This document shows positions 41,664-49,747 of a DNA stretch of 64,000 nt, one piece after another. This DNA comes from a virus. Numbering within the stretch: position 1 is the first letter of the stretch; each line of letters begins with the position of its first letter. The notes under the pieces were generated by a model. The model saw only the letters and a program-made list of their open reading frames with translations, was not told where the DNA came from and searched no databases. A program made the position numbers and the translations under genes. The DNA is taken from IMG/VR virus record IMGVR_UViG_3300037184_000121, positions 1 to 64,000 of that record; one strand, given 5' to 3'.

Positions 41664-42590
41664 ATGTCTACTGTATTTGTACAGCAAGCAGGTAACGGAA
41701 TTAGTGGGGCAGGTACATTAAGTATAATGGTGCCCATTAGTGCTTCTACTTTAGGAAATCTTATAGTAGTCGCTACTGGGTTTGATAACTCTATAGGGGT
41801 TTTCGTATCTAGTATAACAGATAATGCTACTGGTGGTAGTAATACCTATGTTCAAGCTCCTGGTGCTTTTGCTGCAAATCCAAATGGTACTGGAGGGGCT
41901 GTTGGGGAGAATACAGATATTTGGTATTGCATGAATTGTAAGGCAGGGGCTACCCACGTAACAGTCTCCTATTCACCATCAGTTAGACACTGTATTGCAA
42001 ATGTTTTTGAATTTTCAGGTGCTAGTGTTTCTGTAATCGCAAATAATTTAATAGGTAATACAACACCAGTAAGCCCAGCACTTATTCCATCTAATACAGG
42101 GTCATTATTAGTAGCCGTAAGTCAAAATTATACTATTAATCCTACAGGTCAGACTGGAAGTTGGACACCTTTTATATATGGTGGTGGTGGTGGAGGTGGA
42201 AATATTGCAGCATATATAATTAATCCTCCTATAAGTTCACAACAATTAGTAGAAACTCCTAATGTTGCTGCCCAATTTGCTTCTTCCATAGTAGAATTCT
42301 ATACTCCTCTACCTCCTCTTACTCTAACTTTATCTGATTCTGTATCTTCAAGTGATACAACAGTAAAAGAGGATGAGAAAATATTAACAGATTCGGTTAA
42401 TATGGTGGACTCAGTAAATCAAGCAAAAGCAGTTCCATTAGCAGATAGCATGACAGTAACAGATTCCACCCCAGGATCATTCACTATTCAAAGTGATCAT
42501 CTCGTACCAGTTACAATTCCTATTATTGAGAAATTAGTTAATCAACTCGTGCCAGCCGACGTTAAGACATATTTTAAAATAGTTGAGTAA
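41664..42590 (+). CDS. adhesin-like protein, third paralogue of the 16630/18023 family
   Basis: This 308-residue protein repeats the domain plan of the C-terminal halves at 16630 and 18023: VPISASTLGNLIVVATGFDN, YVQAPGAF, DIWYCMNCKAGATHVTVSY and a SGASVSVIANN strand. It lacks the duplicated 3' end. Instead it has a Ser/Asp/Thr-rich tail (LTLSDSVSSSDTTVKEDEK). The CMNC pair is conserved across the three proteins (CENC/CMNC). A surface-binding appendage subunit is likely. Confidence 0.65.
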   Translation: MSTVFVQQAGNGISGAGTLSIMVPISASTLGNLIVVATGFDNSIGVFVSSITDNATGGSNTYVQAPGAFAANPNGTGGAVGENTDIWYCMNCKAGATHVTVSYSPSVRHCIANVFEFSGASVSVIANNLIGNTTPVSPALIPSNTGSLLVAVSQNYTINPTGQTGSWTPFIYGGGGGGGNIAAYIINPPISSQQLVETPNVAAQFASSIVEFYTPLPPLTLTLSDSVSSSDTTVKEDEKILTDSVNMVDSVNQAKAVPLADSMTVTDSTPGSFTIQSDHLVPVTIPIIEKLVNQLVPADVKTYFKIVE

Positions 42591-42601
42591 AGGAGATTCA
42601 T

Positions 42602-44515
42602 ATGAGTTCAGTGATTTTTAGTAACGCCCAGCGTATCATAGCCGCAATTTTTGATTGGCTACAAACCAGTAGTCAGGGCAGAATTGCAGATTTTATTACA
42701 GACACATTTTCAGCAGGTATTGATAATGCTACTACAGCAGGAGAAGGATTCCTTGTTGTTCCTGGTACAAATAATACCTCGCTCACTCCCTCCGTGAATG
42801 TTACTCTTGGGGGCATAGCTTATGATCTATTGGCGAATAGAATTTATATTTCTCCAACGGATACTACTCTTTATAATCCAGCAAATATAACGACTACAAC
42901 AAATGATGGTCTTGGGAATTTATTAGCTACCCCCCAGTCTACAGGTGTTGTTAATATCCCAGTAACCCAAGGTTCCCAAAATTATCTTTGGATTGATTAT
43001 CTTCCTACCATTAATACAGCTGCTTTTACAACTAATGAAATTACAAATGCTAAGATTTTCTATGAACAGACAGATGGGTACAACATTCAAGTAACTACTG
43101 TAAATGTTCCTCCAGATGCTAATTCTATTTTCTTAGCTTCCGTAAATATGACTGGTGGAGGTGCAGTAGCAAGTTCTAATATTTCACAAATTGGACGTAC
43201 TTACATGAGTATAGATCCTAAAATGGTTCCGATAACCACACCGTTTAATAATGGATCAAATCGTACTCCTGCTTATACTCAAAATACTACCTATACACTT
43301 GATGCTCATATTAAATCGATTGGTACAGGAACGGGAATAAGTCCCACGAATCCGCATAATATGTCCCTAGGGGATTTAGGAATATCTGCTATTGATACTG
43401 TAGTTGGGCGTAGCCAGATTGAAGGTAATAATAATGTTATTATCACTACAAATCCTAATCCTGTTGCTTCTGCTATGGCTTCTTATATTAATGGTGTAAC
43501 TTACGGTAGTGATACCCTTAATGTTTATGCTCTTTCAACTTACGGAGGTATTCCTGAATATGCCATTGTAAATGGTGCAGCTTATTCAGGGACCCAAATA
43601 TTTGGTGTGGCTCTTACAAATGCAACTGTGCCATTCCCCGCTGTTTCTGGTTTTTATTATGTCTATTGGGATTCTGTTGCTCAAGCTTTTGGGGTATCAA
43701 CATCTATTGCCGTTACAACGGATGTTACGAAGCTTTTACTTGCCTCTGTTACTTATACGTATGTGGGATCTACATTTCCACCAGATCACAATATTCTTTC
43801 TGGTTTAACAGATCTTAGACTTATTGGAGGTACAAATAGTTTATTGCAACGTTGGACTACAGTAGCAAGACCTGTAAATCCAGTAGTAGGGGAATTCGGT
43901 TTTAATACTACTCTTGGAATATTAGAATATTGGGATGGAACTGCTTGGCAACAGGTTGTTGAAGCTTCTGCAAATGGAAATGTTCCATCTGGAGCTATGT
44001 TAGATTTTGCGGGAACTTCTGCAAGTATACCAACTGGTTATCTTCCTTGTGATGGTTCAGTTGTATCTCAAGCAACTTATGCTAATTTATTCGCCGTCAT
44101 TAATACAATATGGAATACAGGTGGAGAAGGGGTCGGAAATTTTAGACTTCCTAATTTTCAAAGAAGTGTTGCTGTCGGATCTGGTGGAACGGAAACTACT
44201 GAATTGGGGAGTACCGTTGGTAGCGTTGGGGGAGTGGAATCTGAAACACATACTCATACAGAAAACCCCCATATCCACAATCAGGCAAATAATGGGATAC
44301 TTAATGTAAATATAGGTACTAATATAGGTATTTATGATATTTCAGGAAATCCACCATCTCCATCCTCAGACATGGGGGCTACAAATACTGCGGGGGGTAA
44401 TCCATGTTATCGTTTAACAGCTGGAACTACAACTCAAAGTAATTCTGGTATGAGTAGTTTCACCAGTAATAATTTTCAACCTTCAGCTGTAGTTACCAAG
44501 ATTATAAAATACTAA
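42602..44515 (+). CDS. tail fibre with C-terminal tail-collar domain
   Basis: This 637-residue protein is preceded by AAAGGAG. The N-terminal 200 residues are globular, the middle has fibre linkers, and FNTTLGILEYWDGTAWQQVV leads into a Phage Tail Collar domain (about 470-560): PSGAMLDFAGTSASIPTGYL, PCDGSVVSQATYANLFAVI, VGNFRLPNFQRSVAVGSGG. A His-rich stretch follows (ETHTHTENPHIHN), like metal-coordinating HxH motifs of trimeric short tail fibres. It probably binds the host receptor. Confidence 0.85.
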   Translation: MSSVIFSNAQRIIAAIFDWLQTSSQGRIADFITDTFSAGIDNATTAGEGFLVVPGTNNTSLTPSVNVTLGGIAYDLLANRIYISPTDTTLYNPANITTTTNDGLGNLLATPQSTGVVNIPVTQGSQNYLWIDYLPTINTAAFTTNEITNAKIFYEQTDGYNIQVTTVNVPPDANSIFLASVNMTGGGAVASSNISQIGRTYMSIDPKMVPITTPFNNGSNRTPAYTQNTTYTLDAHIKSIGTGTGISPTNPHNMSLGDLGISAIDTVVGRSQIEGNNNVIITTNPNPVASAMASYINGVTYGSDTLNVYALSTYGGIPEYAIVNGAAYSGTQIFGVALTNATVPFPAVSGFYYVYWDSVAQAFGVSTSIAVTTDVTKLLLASVTYTYVGSTFPPDHNILSGLTDLRLIGGTNSLLQRWTTVARPVNPVVGEFGFNTTLGILEYWDGTAWQQVVEASANGNVPSGAMLDFAGTSASIPTGYLPCDGSVVSQATYANLFAVINTIWNTGGEGVGNFRLPNFQRSVAVGSGGTETTELGSTVGSVGGVESETHTHTENPHIHNQANNGILNVNIGTNIGIYDISGNPPSPSSDMGATNTAGGNPCYRLTAGTTTQSNSGMSSFTSNNFQPSAVVTKIIKY

Positions 44516-44529
44516 AAGGAAATTAAATT

Positions 44530-44802
44530 ATGAATGACTCTATAATTAGTTGTATTAAATGTACTGATGCAACAGGAAATGTAGACCACTATGATGTTTC
44601 TTTTTCTTTTTCTAATCTAGGATCTCTTCCTTTTACACCAATAGTAACTTTAAAATCATCAGATCTACAAAATTCTAATGATTTAAATGAAGTAAAAGCA
44701 AAAGCATGTACTCAAGCAACTCAATTAAAAGCTTTATATGTTTACCAAAATAGTCTTGTTTATTCAAAGCTTACAGATCTTAATGGCCCTGTAACTCTGT
44801 AA
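44530..44802 (+). CDS. hypothetical 90-residue protein after the tail-collar fibre
   Basis: This small protein has an AAGGAA site and follows the fibre gene by 14 nt. It is mixed beta then helical (NDLNEVKAKACTQATQLKAL). Its position suggests a fibre assembly chaperone or accessory subunit, but the sequence offers no family match that I recognise. Confidence 0.55.
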   Translation: MNDSIISCIKCTDATGNVDHYDVSFSFSNLGSLPFTPIVTLKSSDLQNSNDLNEVKAKACTQATQLKALYVYQNSLVYSKLTDLNGPVTL

Positions 44803-44815
44803 AAGGAGAACTACT

Positions 44816-45592
44816 ATGCATAAATTTACCTGGAAACCAGATCTACCTGATTTTCGTGATCTTACGTATAAGGCTATCCATAAGTACAGCCTTTATGAAC
44901 TTCCAGTAGCAGCAGATTTACGTTCTAGTTGTTCTCCTGTTGAAAATCAGGATCAGCTAGGCTCTTGCACAAGTTTCGCTTTGGCTGGAGCCCTTGAATT
45001 CTTGGAAGAGAAAGCTCTTTCAACAAAAACTGCTTCTGCTGAGATTCTTGCTTCTACCTATACTCCTTTTTCTCACCTTTTCATTTATTATAATGAACGT
45101 GATATGGAAGGTGACGTAAATGAGGATGGAGGTGGGCAGCTTCGAGATGGAATTAAGACATTGGCTACCCTTGGAGGCTGTTCAGAGCTTACTTGGCCCT
45201 ATGATGAGTCTAAAGTGTTTGATAAGCCCTCCGATGCATCTTATCAGGAAGCTCTTCAGCATAAAATTACTTCTTACCTTAGTTTGAATTCTATATCTGA
45301 TATGAAGCATTGTCTTTCAGATGGATTTCCCTTTGCTTTTGGATTTACGGTCTACGACTCCTTTGAGTCTGAAGAAACAGCTCGAACGGGTATTCTGAAG
45401 ATGCCTACTTATACAGATAGTTGTGTGGGTGGACATGCAGTGCTGGCAGTTGGCTACAGTGATGCTGAGCAAATGTTCATCGTTCGTAATTCCTGGGGTT
45501 CAGGCTGGGGCTTACAGGGATACTTCAAGATGCCCTACCAATATATCATGAATGCAAATCTAGCCTCGGATTTCTGGACGATTCGTAAGTAA
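44816..45592 (+). CDS. papain-like (C1A) cysteine peptidase
   Basis: This 258-residue protein has the full C1A set: oxyanion Gln45 in ENQDQLGSC, nucleophile Cys51 in GSCTSFALAGALEF, His207 in CVGGHAVLAVGY and Asn225 in VRNSWGSGWG. It starts directly with FTWKPDLPDFRDLTY, a motif seen in prokaryotic and viral papain-like enzymes, with no long propeptide and no signal peptide. The AAAGGAG site is strong. Placement after the fibre genes suggests a late role: virion maturation, fibre processing or host protein cleavage. Confidence 0.9.
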   Translation: MHKFTWKPDLPDFRDLTYKAIHKYSLYELPVAADLRSSCSPVENQDQLGSCTSFALAGALEFLEEKALSTKTASAEILASTYTPFSHLFIYYNERDMEGDVNEDGGGQLRDGIKTLATLGGCSELTWPYDESKVFDKPSDASYQEALQHKITSYLSLNSISDMKHCLSDGFPFAFGFTVYDSFESEETARTGILKMPTYTDSCVGGHAVLAVGYSDAEQMFIVRNSWGSGWGLQGYFKMPYQYIMNANLASDFWTIRK

Positions 45593-45602
45593 AGGAGATA
45601 AT

Positions 45603-46100
45603 ATGGACTGGGGAAATTTAATAAATCAAATTATCAGTGTTGTCTCACCTACCAATGTTCCAGTAGCGCAGCCTGACGATAATTTCGACGGGACTGAGCT
45701 GGAACTTGTAAGGGATACGTATTCTGAATTTTCTACACAGGGAAACCTTTCTATTGATGAGTCTTGGGAATGTTTTACTATAGAATGTCCTAAAGAATCC
45801 TACGAAGGTTCCCATGTGTGTATTCCTTGTGGCACATATGAGATTGAATTGGTTGATAGCCCTAAGCATGGACCAAATACCCCTCAGTTAGAAGAGGTTC
45901 CTGGTAGATCTCTTATTCAGATGCATAGTTCAAATTATGCAATTAATCCAGAAACTAAGCAAGTATTTTTATTAGGATGTATTGCCCCAGGCACTCAAAA
46001 AGATCCTAATGTAGTTTACAATTCTAAAGTAGCTATGGCTGCTGTTATGCAAAAGATAGATTGGGATAAACCAGTCAGAATAACAATTTCCGAGTCATAA
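45603..46100 (+). CDS. DUF5675-family protein
   Basis: This 165-residue protein has a strong AAAGGAG site. It contains LELVRDTYSEFSTQGNLSI, ECFTIECPKE, CGTYEIELVDSPKHG, LIQMHSSNY and FLLGCIAPGTQ, matching the DUF5675 layout (a small all-beta domain with a conserved His and GCI). Family members are common in phages and near lysis genes, but the biochemical role is unknown. It ends the late cluster; an early promoter follows at once. Confidence 0.75.
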   Translation: MDWGNLINQIISVVSPTNVPVAQPDDNFDGTELELVRDTYSEFSTQGNLSIDESWECFTIECPKESYEGSHVCIPCGTYEIELVDSPKHGPNTPQLEEVPGRSLIQMHSSNYAINPETKQVFLLGCIAPGTQKDPNVVYNSKVAMAAVMQKIDWDKPVRITISES

Positions 46101-46123
46101 ATAAACCCTCCTGTAGTTCCCCC

Positions 46124-46152
46124 TTGACATTTTTCCTATCTAGATGTATACT
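46124..46152 (+). promoter_or_regulatory. sigma-70 promoter, start of early region
   Basis: CCC-TTGACA, 17 bp, TG-TATACT. It follows the last late gene by 23 nt. The downstream GTG is 6 nt after the -10 box, so the message is probably leaderless. Confidence 0.85.
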
Positions 46153-46158
46153 GTACTT

Positions 46159-46521
46159 GTGCAAGCATTTAATTTCATCTGTGTGTCTTGTGGCTCCCAA
46201 CTCTTAGAGACTGGTGTGCTACTTGCAACAGCAGAGGGACCTTTTGTGTTTTGTGAAACCTGCAGAACGCTCTATTATATTGATGCTCTAGAAAATGCTG
46301 AGGGTCATCCAGTGGTAGTTGTGGAACCTACTCGTCTTGAGCCTGAACAAGAGTTCGATATTATTAGGGGGGCATTGAAACAGACTCCTTTAAAAGAACA
46401 CTTAGATAAAGTGGAAGAGCGAAATGTTAATCCCCATTTCCAACAAGATTTGAAATCAATGATTACTGCTTCTGTAACTCCTAGCGATTTGATAAGGAAA
46501 CTACACAACTATCATGACTAA
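46159..46521 (+). CDS. leaderless zinc-finger protein
   Basis: The frame opens at an ATG at 46144, but that codon lies upstream of the -10 box, so it cannot be on the mRNA. The GTG at 46159, 6 nt after the -10, is the likely start and gives 120 residues. The product has CVSCGSQL and CETC, a zinc-ribbon pair, then an acidic helical half (FDIIRGALKQTPLKEHLDKV). Its end overlaps the next gene. Function unknown; possibly an early regulator. Confidence 0.65.
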   Translation: MQAFNFICVSCGSQLLETGVLLATAEGPFVFCETCRTLYYIDALENAEGHPVVVVEPTRLEPEQEFDIIRGALKQTPLKEHLDKVEERNVNPHFQQDLKSMITASVTPSDLIRKLHNYHD

Positions 46522-46807
46522 TTTTAAATGTTATGCCTGTTTGGTTAAACCCCCAGAACACAAGTTTAGTGAGTGCCTATCAGTTGAGTGTTCTTGTCAA
46601 TGTGTGAGAGAGGTTTATTCGAAAGGTCCAAATCAGGTGCTTGAAGATGTAGCAGCGGATAGTCCAAATTTTTTAAAGATAAATAATGCAGAGATTAAGA
46701 CTCTCCCAGATGCTACAAAAGAAGTGAAGGAGTTCAATAAAATAGATCGTTCCGAATGGCTACCTAAAAAGAAAAAAGATAAGAGATTCAAGCGCAGAGT
46801 GAGATAA
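46514..46807 (+). CDS. Cys-rich small protein with basic tail
   Basis: This 97-residue protein overlaps its upstream neighbour by 8 nt. It has CYACLVKPPEHKFSECLSVE followed by CSCQC, a probable zinc cluster, and ends with a highly basic stretch (PKKKKDKRFKRRVR) that could bind nucleic acid. The basic tail overlaps the region where the methionine aminopeptidase frame opens. Function unknown. Confidence 0.6.
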   Translation: MTNFKCYACLVKPPEHKFSECLSVECSCQCVREVYSKGPNQVLEDVAADSPNFLKINNAEIKTLPDATKEVKEFNKIDRSEWLPKKKKDKRFKRRVR

Positions 46808-46811
46808 GACA

Positions 46812-47585
46812 ATCATAACCCTGAAGAGTAGTGAACATGTAGAACTTATTAAGAAAGCTGGCACAATCCTTTCGGATTGCCTCAGCTTTTTGTCGTTACA
46901 AGTACAACCTGGGGTGACAGGTTTACAGATTGATAAATTAGCAGATGATTTCATTCAGTCTCATGGTGGAACTGCTGCCTGTAAAGGATTTGAGGGATAT
47001 ACAGCAGCAACCTGCATTTCAGTTAATGCCAATGCAGTTCATTGTATCCCAGATAATAAACCATTTTTAGAAGGGGATATAGTAAAACTAGATATAGTAG
47101 TAGATTACCATGGCTGGAAAGCTGATTCTGCTATAAGTGTTCTCATTCCTCCAGTTAAACCAGAAGTCAGAAAGCTTGCAGAAACCACGTATACAGCAAT
47201 GCTACAGGGGATTTCAGCGTGTATTAATGGAAATACAGTCCAGAGTGTCAGTCAGGCAATTTATGACGCTAGAAACGAATATGGTATAGAATGTGGTGTA
47301 GTGAAAGAATTCACAGGGCATGGAATTGGACAAAATATCCATGAAGGGCCTTCTATTCCTAATGTGGTTATAAAAGAGAAGAATTCTCTCCTTGTTGAGG
47401 GGATGGTGCTTTGTATTGAACCTATTTTCTGCCTTGGAAAACCTGATATCTATTATAAAAAGGGGGAATGGAATACTTGGATGATGGACGGAGGTTTTGT
47501 TTCTCACTGGGAACACACAGTATTAGTAACTAACAATGTTCCTGAAATTTTAACATTACGAAAGGAAGAACGAGATCTTTTATGA
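46812..47585 (+). CDS. map: type I methionine aminopeptidase, non-canonical or uncertain start
   Basis: All five metal ligands and the key His are visible: HCIP, Asp in VKLDIVVDYHGWKADSA (two Asp), His in FTGHGIGQNIHEGPS, Glu in MVLCIEPIF and Glu in SHWEHTVLV. The enzyme removes the initiator Met from nascent proteins. The first standard start codon in frame is TTG at 46890, which would delete the N-terminal helix. The frame upstream reads ITLKSSEHVELIKKAGTIL, a normal MetAP N-terminus, and opens after a TGA at 46800. I therefore place the start at ATC/ATA near 46812; a frame error or frameshift is possible. Confidence 0.75.
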   Translation: MITLKSSEHVELIKKAGTILSDCLSFLSLQVQPGVTGLQIDKLADDFIQSHGGTAACKGFEGYTAATCISVNANAVHCIPDNKPFLEGDIVKLDIVVDYHGWKADSAISVLIPPVKPEVRKLAETTYTAMLQGISACINGNTVQSVSQAIYDARNEYGIECGVVKEFTGHGIGQNIHEGPSIPNVVIKEKNSLLVEGMVLCIEPIFCLGKPDIYYKKGEWNTWMMDGGFVSHWEHTVLVTNNVPEILTLRKEERDLL

Positions 47586-47992
47586 AATGTAAAGATGTTA
47601 TTTGTGTTACATGTCACAATAAATTTTTTGGTGGTAGTACGGCTATGTATTGTTCTATATACTGTAGACCAAGGTATCAAAAAATAAAGAGAAATACCTT
47701 ACCAATTGCAAAGCGTTTTATAGGCTATTTAAGTGAGATTAAGATTGCAGCGGATTTGACTAGTAAGGAATATGAGCTTTTTTGGCCTGTTAGTATTGCT
47801 AATTCGTGTGATTTAATTGCTTTAAAAGACAATAAGTTATTTCGTATACAAGTTAAAACTGTCCATCGGGATACAAATGGTAAAATAACAATACCACAGG
47901 TTGATGTTTTGAAATATGATATTTTAGCATTATTTGTTGATAACTCAGAACTGCTATATTTTGATACTACTAATAAACCTTTTTATTTTTAA
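47582..47992 (+). CDS. PD-(D/E)XK nuclease-like protein with N-terminal zinc knuckle
   Basis: This 136-residue protein overlaps the MetAP stop (ATGA). The N-terminus has CVTCHNKFFGGSTAMYCSIYC, a zinc motif. The rest fits the group I-intron/PDDEXK_5 type nuclease: GYLSEIKIAADL gives the helix with Glu, SCDLIALKDNKLFRIQVKT the D...QxK core, then FVDNSELLYF strands. It could be a homing nuclease or a recombination/restriction-related nuclease. Function is inferred from the motif only. Confidence 0.65.
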   Translation: MKCKDVICVTCHNKFFGGSTAMYCSIYCRPRYQKIKRNTLPIAKRFIGYLSEIKIAADLTSKEYELFWPVSIANSCDLIALKDNKLFRIQVKTVHRDTNGKITIPQVDVLKYDILALFVDNSELLYFDTTNKPFYF

Positions 47993-48008
47993 CCCTAGAA
48001 ATTATCCC

Positions 48009-48037
48009 TTGACATTCTTATCTACTCCTGCTATACT
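48009..48037 (+). promoter_or_regulatory. sigma-70 promoter of the phosphatase gene
   Basis: CCC-TTGACA, 17 bp, TGC-TATACT. The spacer resembles that of 26806 (CTCCTGC in both). The ATG is 6 nt after the -10 box, again leaderless. Confidence 0.9.
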
Positions 48038-48043
48038 TAAAAT

Positions 48044-48460
48044 ATGAGAACTGTCTTATTCATCTGCAGTGGTAACACTTGCCGAAGTCCAATGGCAATG
48101 AGTGTTGCCAGGACCTACCCTAAAATCTATGCATTTTCTAGGGGTCTTTCTGCTATGGATGGGGCTACAATGTCAGAGTGTGCTAAAAAGGCTTTAGAAT
48201 TAGCTAAGATCCCAGTGTCTCCTCATAAATCCAGGATGCTGCGTCCTGCTGATGTTGCACGAGCTGATTTGATTCTGGTGATGACTACCGTTCATCTCAA
48301 GGATATGAAGGTTGTATATCCAGAGGCTGCTGGTAAGACTTTCATGCTTAATCCCTTGGCTGATGTCGCTGATCCATTTGGTGATGAGTTGGAGCCATAC
48401 GTTAAGTGTCTTGAGAAGATTCAGGACTGGATAGCTCCGTGGTTGGACCAGCAAAAATAA
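48044..48460 (+). CDS. low-molecular-weight phosphatase, protein-arginine-phosphatase-like
   Basis: This 138-residue protein has the P-loop CSGNTCRSPMA (Cys8, Arg14) and the acid in DVADPFGDE (Asp110), so it is a catalytically complete LMW phosphatase. In the P-loop, Thr12 replaces the Ile usual in tyrosine phosphatases; Thr at this position and DPFG rather than DPYY are features of YwlE-type protein arginine phosphatases, as is DLILVMTTVHLKDM. The start is 6 nt after a -10 box. It could reverse host protein phosphorylation early in infection. Substrate is inferred. Confidence 0.85.
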   Translation: MRTVLFICSGNTCRSPMAMSVARTYPKIYAFSRGLSAMDGATMSECAKKALELAKIPVSPHKSRMLRPADVARADLILVMTTVHLKDMKVVYPEAAGKTFMLNPLADVADPFGDELEPYVKCLEKIQDWIAPWLDQQK

Positions 48461-48463
48461 GAC

Positions 48464-48492
48464 TTGACAAGATAACAATGTCATGTTATACT
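48464..48492 (+). promoter_or_regulatory. sigma-70 promoter with ATAACA-N6-TGTTAT dyad
   Basis: TTGACA, 17 bp, TATACT. The spacer begins AGATAACAATGTCATGT; ATAACA and TGTTAT form an inverted repeat over spacer and -10 box, as in the promoters at 57791 and 58343. Unlike those, a 33-nt leader with GGGAGG precedes the gene. Confidence 0.85.
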
Positions 48493-48525
48493 TTAGTAGA
48501 TCAAAAAACCTGGGAGGGTACTAAA

Positions 48526-49182
48526 ATGGAAAGACACTTTTTGAAATGCTCGTACTGTGAAAGGCCGATGTCAGTTAATGTTGAGAATACTACTGAGATC
48601 GCTTTTATTCTAAAACAGAATTGTCCTTTGTGCGGAGAGCTTGCTCTTCGATATATGGGTCAAGTACGAAAGACAAATATTGTTCGTGGTGGAGTAAAGA
48701 GTGCTTGTGACTTGCGTTGCACCTCAGCAGTTGGCCCAAAGTGTGATTGCGTTTGCGCTAATGAAAATCACGGCACCCATCGTTTGGTGGTGTTTGATAA
48801 AGTTGTTGGTAAGCTGGAAGTTGTTGAAAAGGATTTGCTGAATAACAACGAGAATTACTTAGCCAGGATCAAGAGAATGGCGGCTGCAAAGAATAAGATC
48901 AAGGTTAATGTCATTACGTTCTTGAATTATCAAAATCGGGCTATCCTGGAATACCTTAAGCAGAATAAAGGGTATGCTTATAAGATGCCTTACGAAGATT
49001 ATCGCAAGTACAATATTTATCGTGAGATGCTGAAGAAAATTGACAAGATTGAAGACCTGAAGAGCATTCAGAAAAAGATCAACTCCTTGACGAAGCTGAT
49101 TAAGCAGATCGGGACAGGTCTTGACTACTTGGAAGCTTTGAGTGCAGCGAAAGAGGCTGCTGAAGCAAAGGTGGTCGCATGA
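48526..49182 (+). CDS. zinc-ribbon plus coiled-coil protein
   Basis: I choose the ATG at 48526 behind GGGAGG; the open frame upstream (from 48439) lies before the promoter. The 218-residue product has CSYCERP, CPLCGEL and a CDLRCTSAVGPKCDC/CANENHGTH cluster, known in phage and bacterial proteins of unknown function. The second half is helical and basic (YLARIKRMAAAKNKIK, MLKKIDKIEDLKSIQKKIN). Probably nucleic-acid associated. It overlaps the next small gene by ATGA. Confidence 0.65.
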   Translation: MERHFLKCSYCERPMSVNVENTTEIAFILKQNCPLCGELALRYMGQVRKTNIVRGGVKSACDLRCTSAVGPKCDCVCANENHGTHRLVVFDKVVGKLEVVEKDLLNNNENYLARIKRMAAAKNKIKVNVITFLNYQNRAILEYLKQNKGYAYKMPYEDYRKYNIYREMLKKIDKIEDLKSIQKKINSLTKLIKQIGTGLDYLEALSAAKEAAEAKVVA

Positions 49183-49298
49183 ACATCTACGGGACTGAGA
49201 AGGGACCTTTTTTCTGGAATAAGAATGCAATCATAGTCAAACTGTGGAATAGCTTGACTAAAGCTGACTATGATGCTGTGAGACTGCGACTGAACTAA
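49179..49298 (+). CDS. 39-residue protein
   Basis: The ATG overlaps the previous stop (ATGA), which supports coupled translation. The product, beginning MNIYGTEKGPFFWNKNAI, is basic and aromatic. Nothing known. I include it because coupling and density fit the operon; it could be spurious. Confidence 0.4.
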   Translation: MNIYGTEKGPFFWNKNAIIVKLWNSLTKADYDAVRLRLN

Positions 49299-49302
49299 TT
49301 AC

Positions 49303-49491
49303 ATGGGGTTAACACTTTTAACAGCAGCAGAACGTAAGATTCTCATTGATAAGCTTGTGGCAAATGATGTCACGGAGTATTTTCATATAGCTATTGGTGA
49401 AGGATCTTTGGAAGCAGGGAGAATTAGAAAGAATATTAGAAAACTCTATAATAAATTAGACGATGCAGAATTACTGAGTATCAAATTATGA
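49303..49491 (+). CDS. 62-residue hypothetical protein
   Basis: This small helical protein (TAAERKILIDKLVANDV, GRIRKNIRKLYNKLDDAELL) begins 4 nt after the preceding short gene without a clear ribosome binding site. Charged and amphipathic, possibly a protein-protein interaction module. No family recognised. Confidence 0.5.
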   Translation: MGLTLLTAAERKILIDKLVANDVTEYFHIAIGEGSLEAGRIRKNIRKLYNKLDDAELLSIKL

Positions 49492-49513
49492 ATAGGATTA
49501 TCAAGGAGATCAT

Positions 49514-49735
49514 ATGATAGTTTGGGATGGATTTACTTTAGTTGGTTTAGTTATTGTTGGAATTGGATTTATATTGTATATTCTATCTATGGTCTTAGAT
49601 GGAATTGAGAAAGTATATGAACCAGTTGTCAAAGTAGAAAATAGTCTTGGATTGCCTTTCGGTGTAAAAGCAATTGTAAATTATGTTATTGCTTTATTTG
49701 TAATTGCTTTGTTGTGTAGATTTTTTAAAGTATAA
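49514..49735 (+). CDS. small two-helix membrane protein
   Basis: This 73-residue protein has a strong AAGGAG site. It has two hydrophobic segments (TLVGLVIVGIGFILYILSMV and AIVNYVIALFVIALLCRFF) separated by a short polar loop. An early phage membrane protein is likely (for example an exclusion or membrane-modifying factor), but the sequence gives no specific function. Confidence 0.6.
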   Translation: MIVWDGFTLVGLVIVGIGFILYILSMVLDGIEKVYEPVVKVENSLGLPFGVKAIVNYVIALFVIALLCRFFKV

Positions 49736-49747
49736 GAAGAGGATAAC

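Noticed and set aside
46144-46158. ATG at 46144 as the start of the zinc-finger gene
   Set aside because: This codon lies upstream of and overlaps the -10 box at 46147-46152, so it would not be on the transcript.
48439-48525. Upstream ATG starts (48439, 48478) for the zinc-ribbon/coiled-coil gene
   Set aside because: They lie before or inside the promoter; the ATG at 48526 has a good ribosome binding site.
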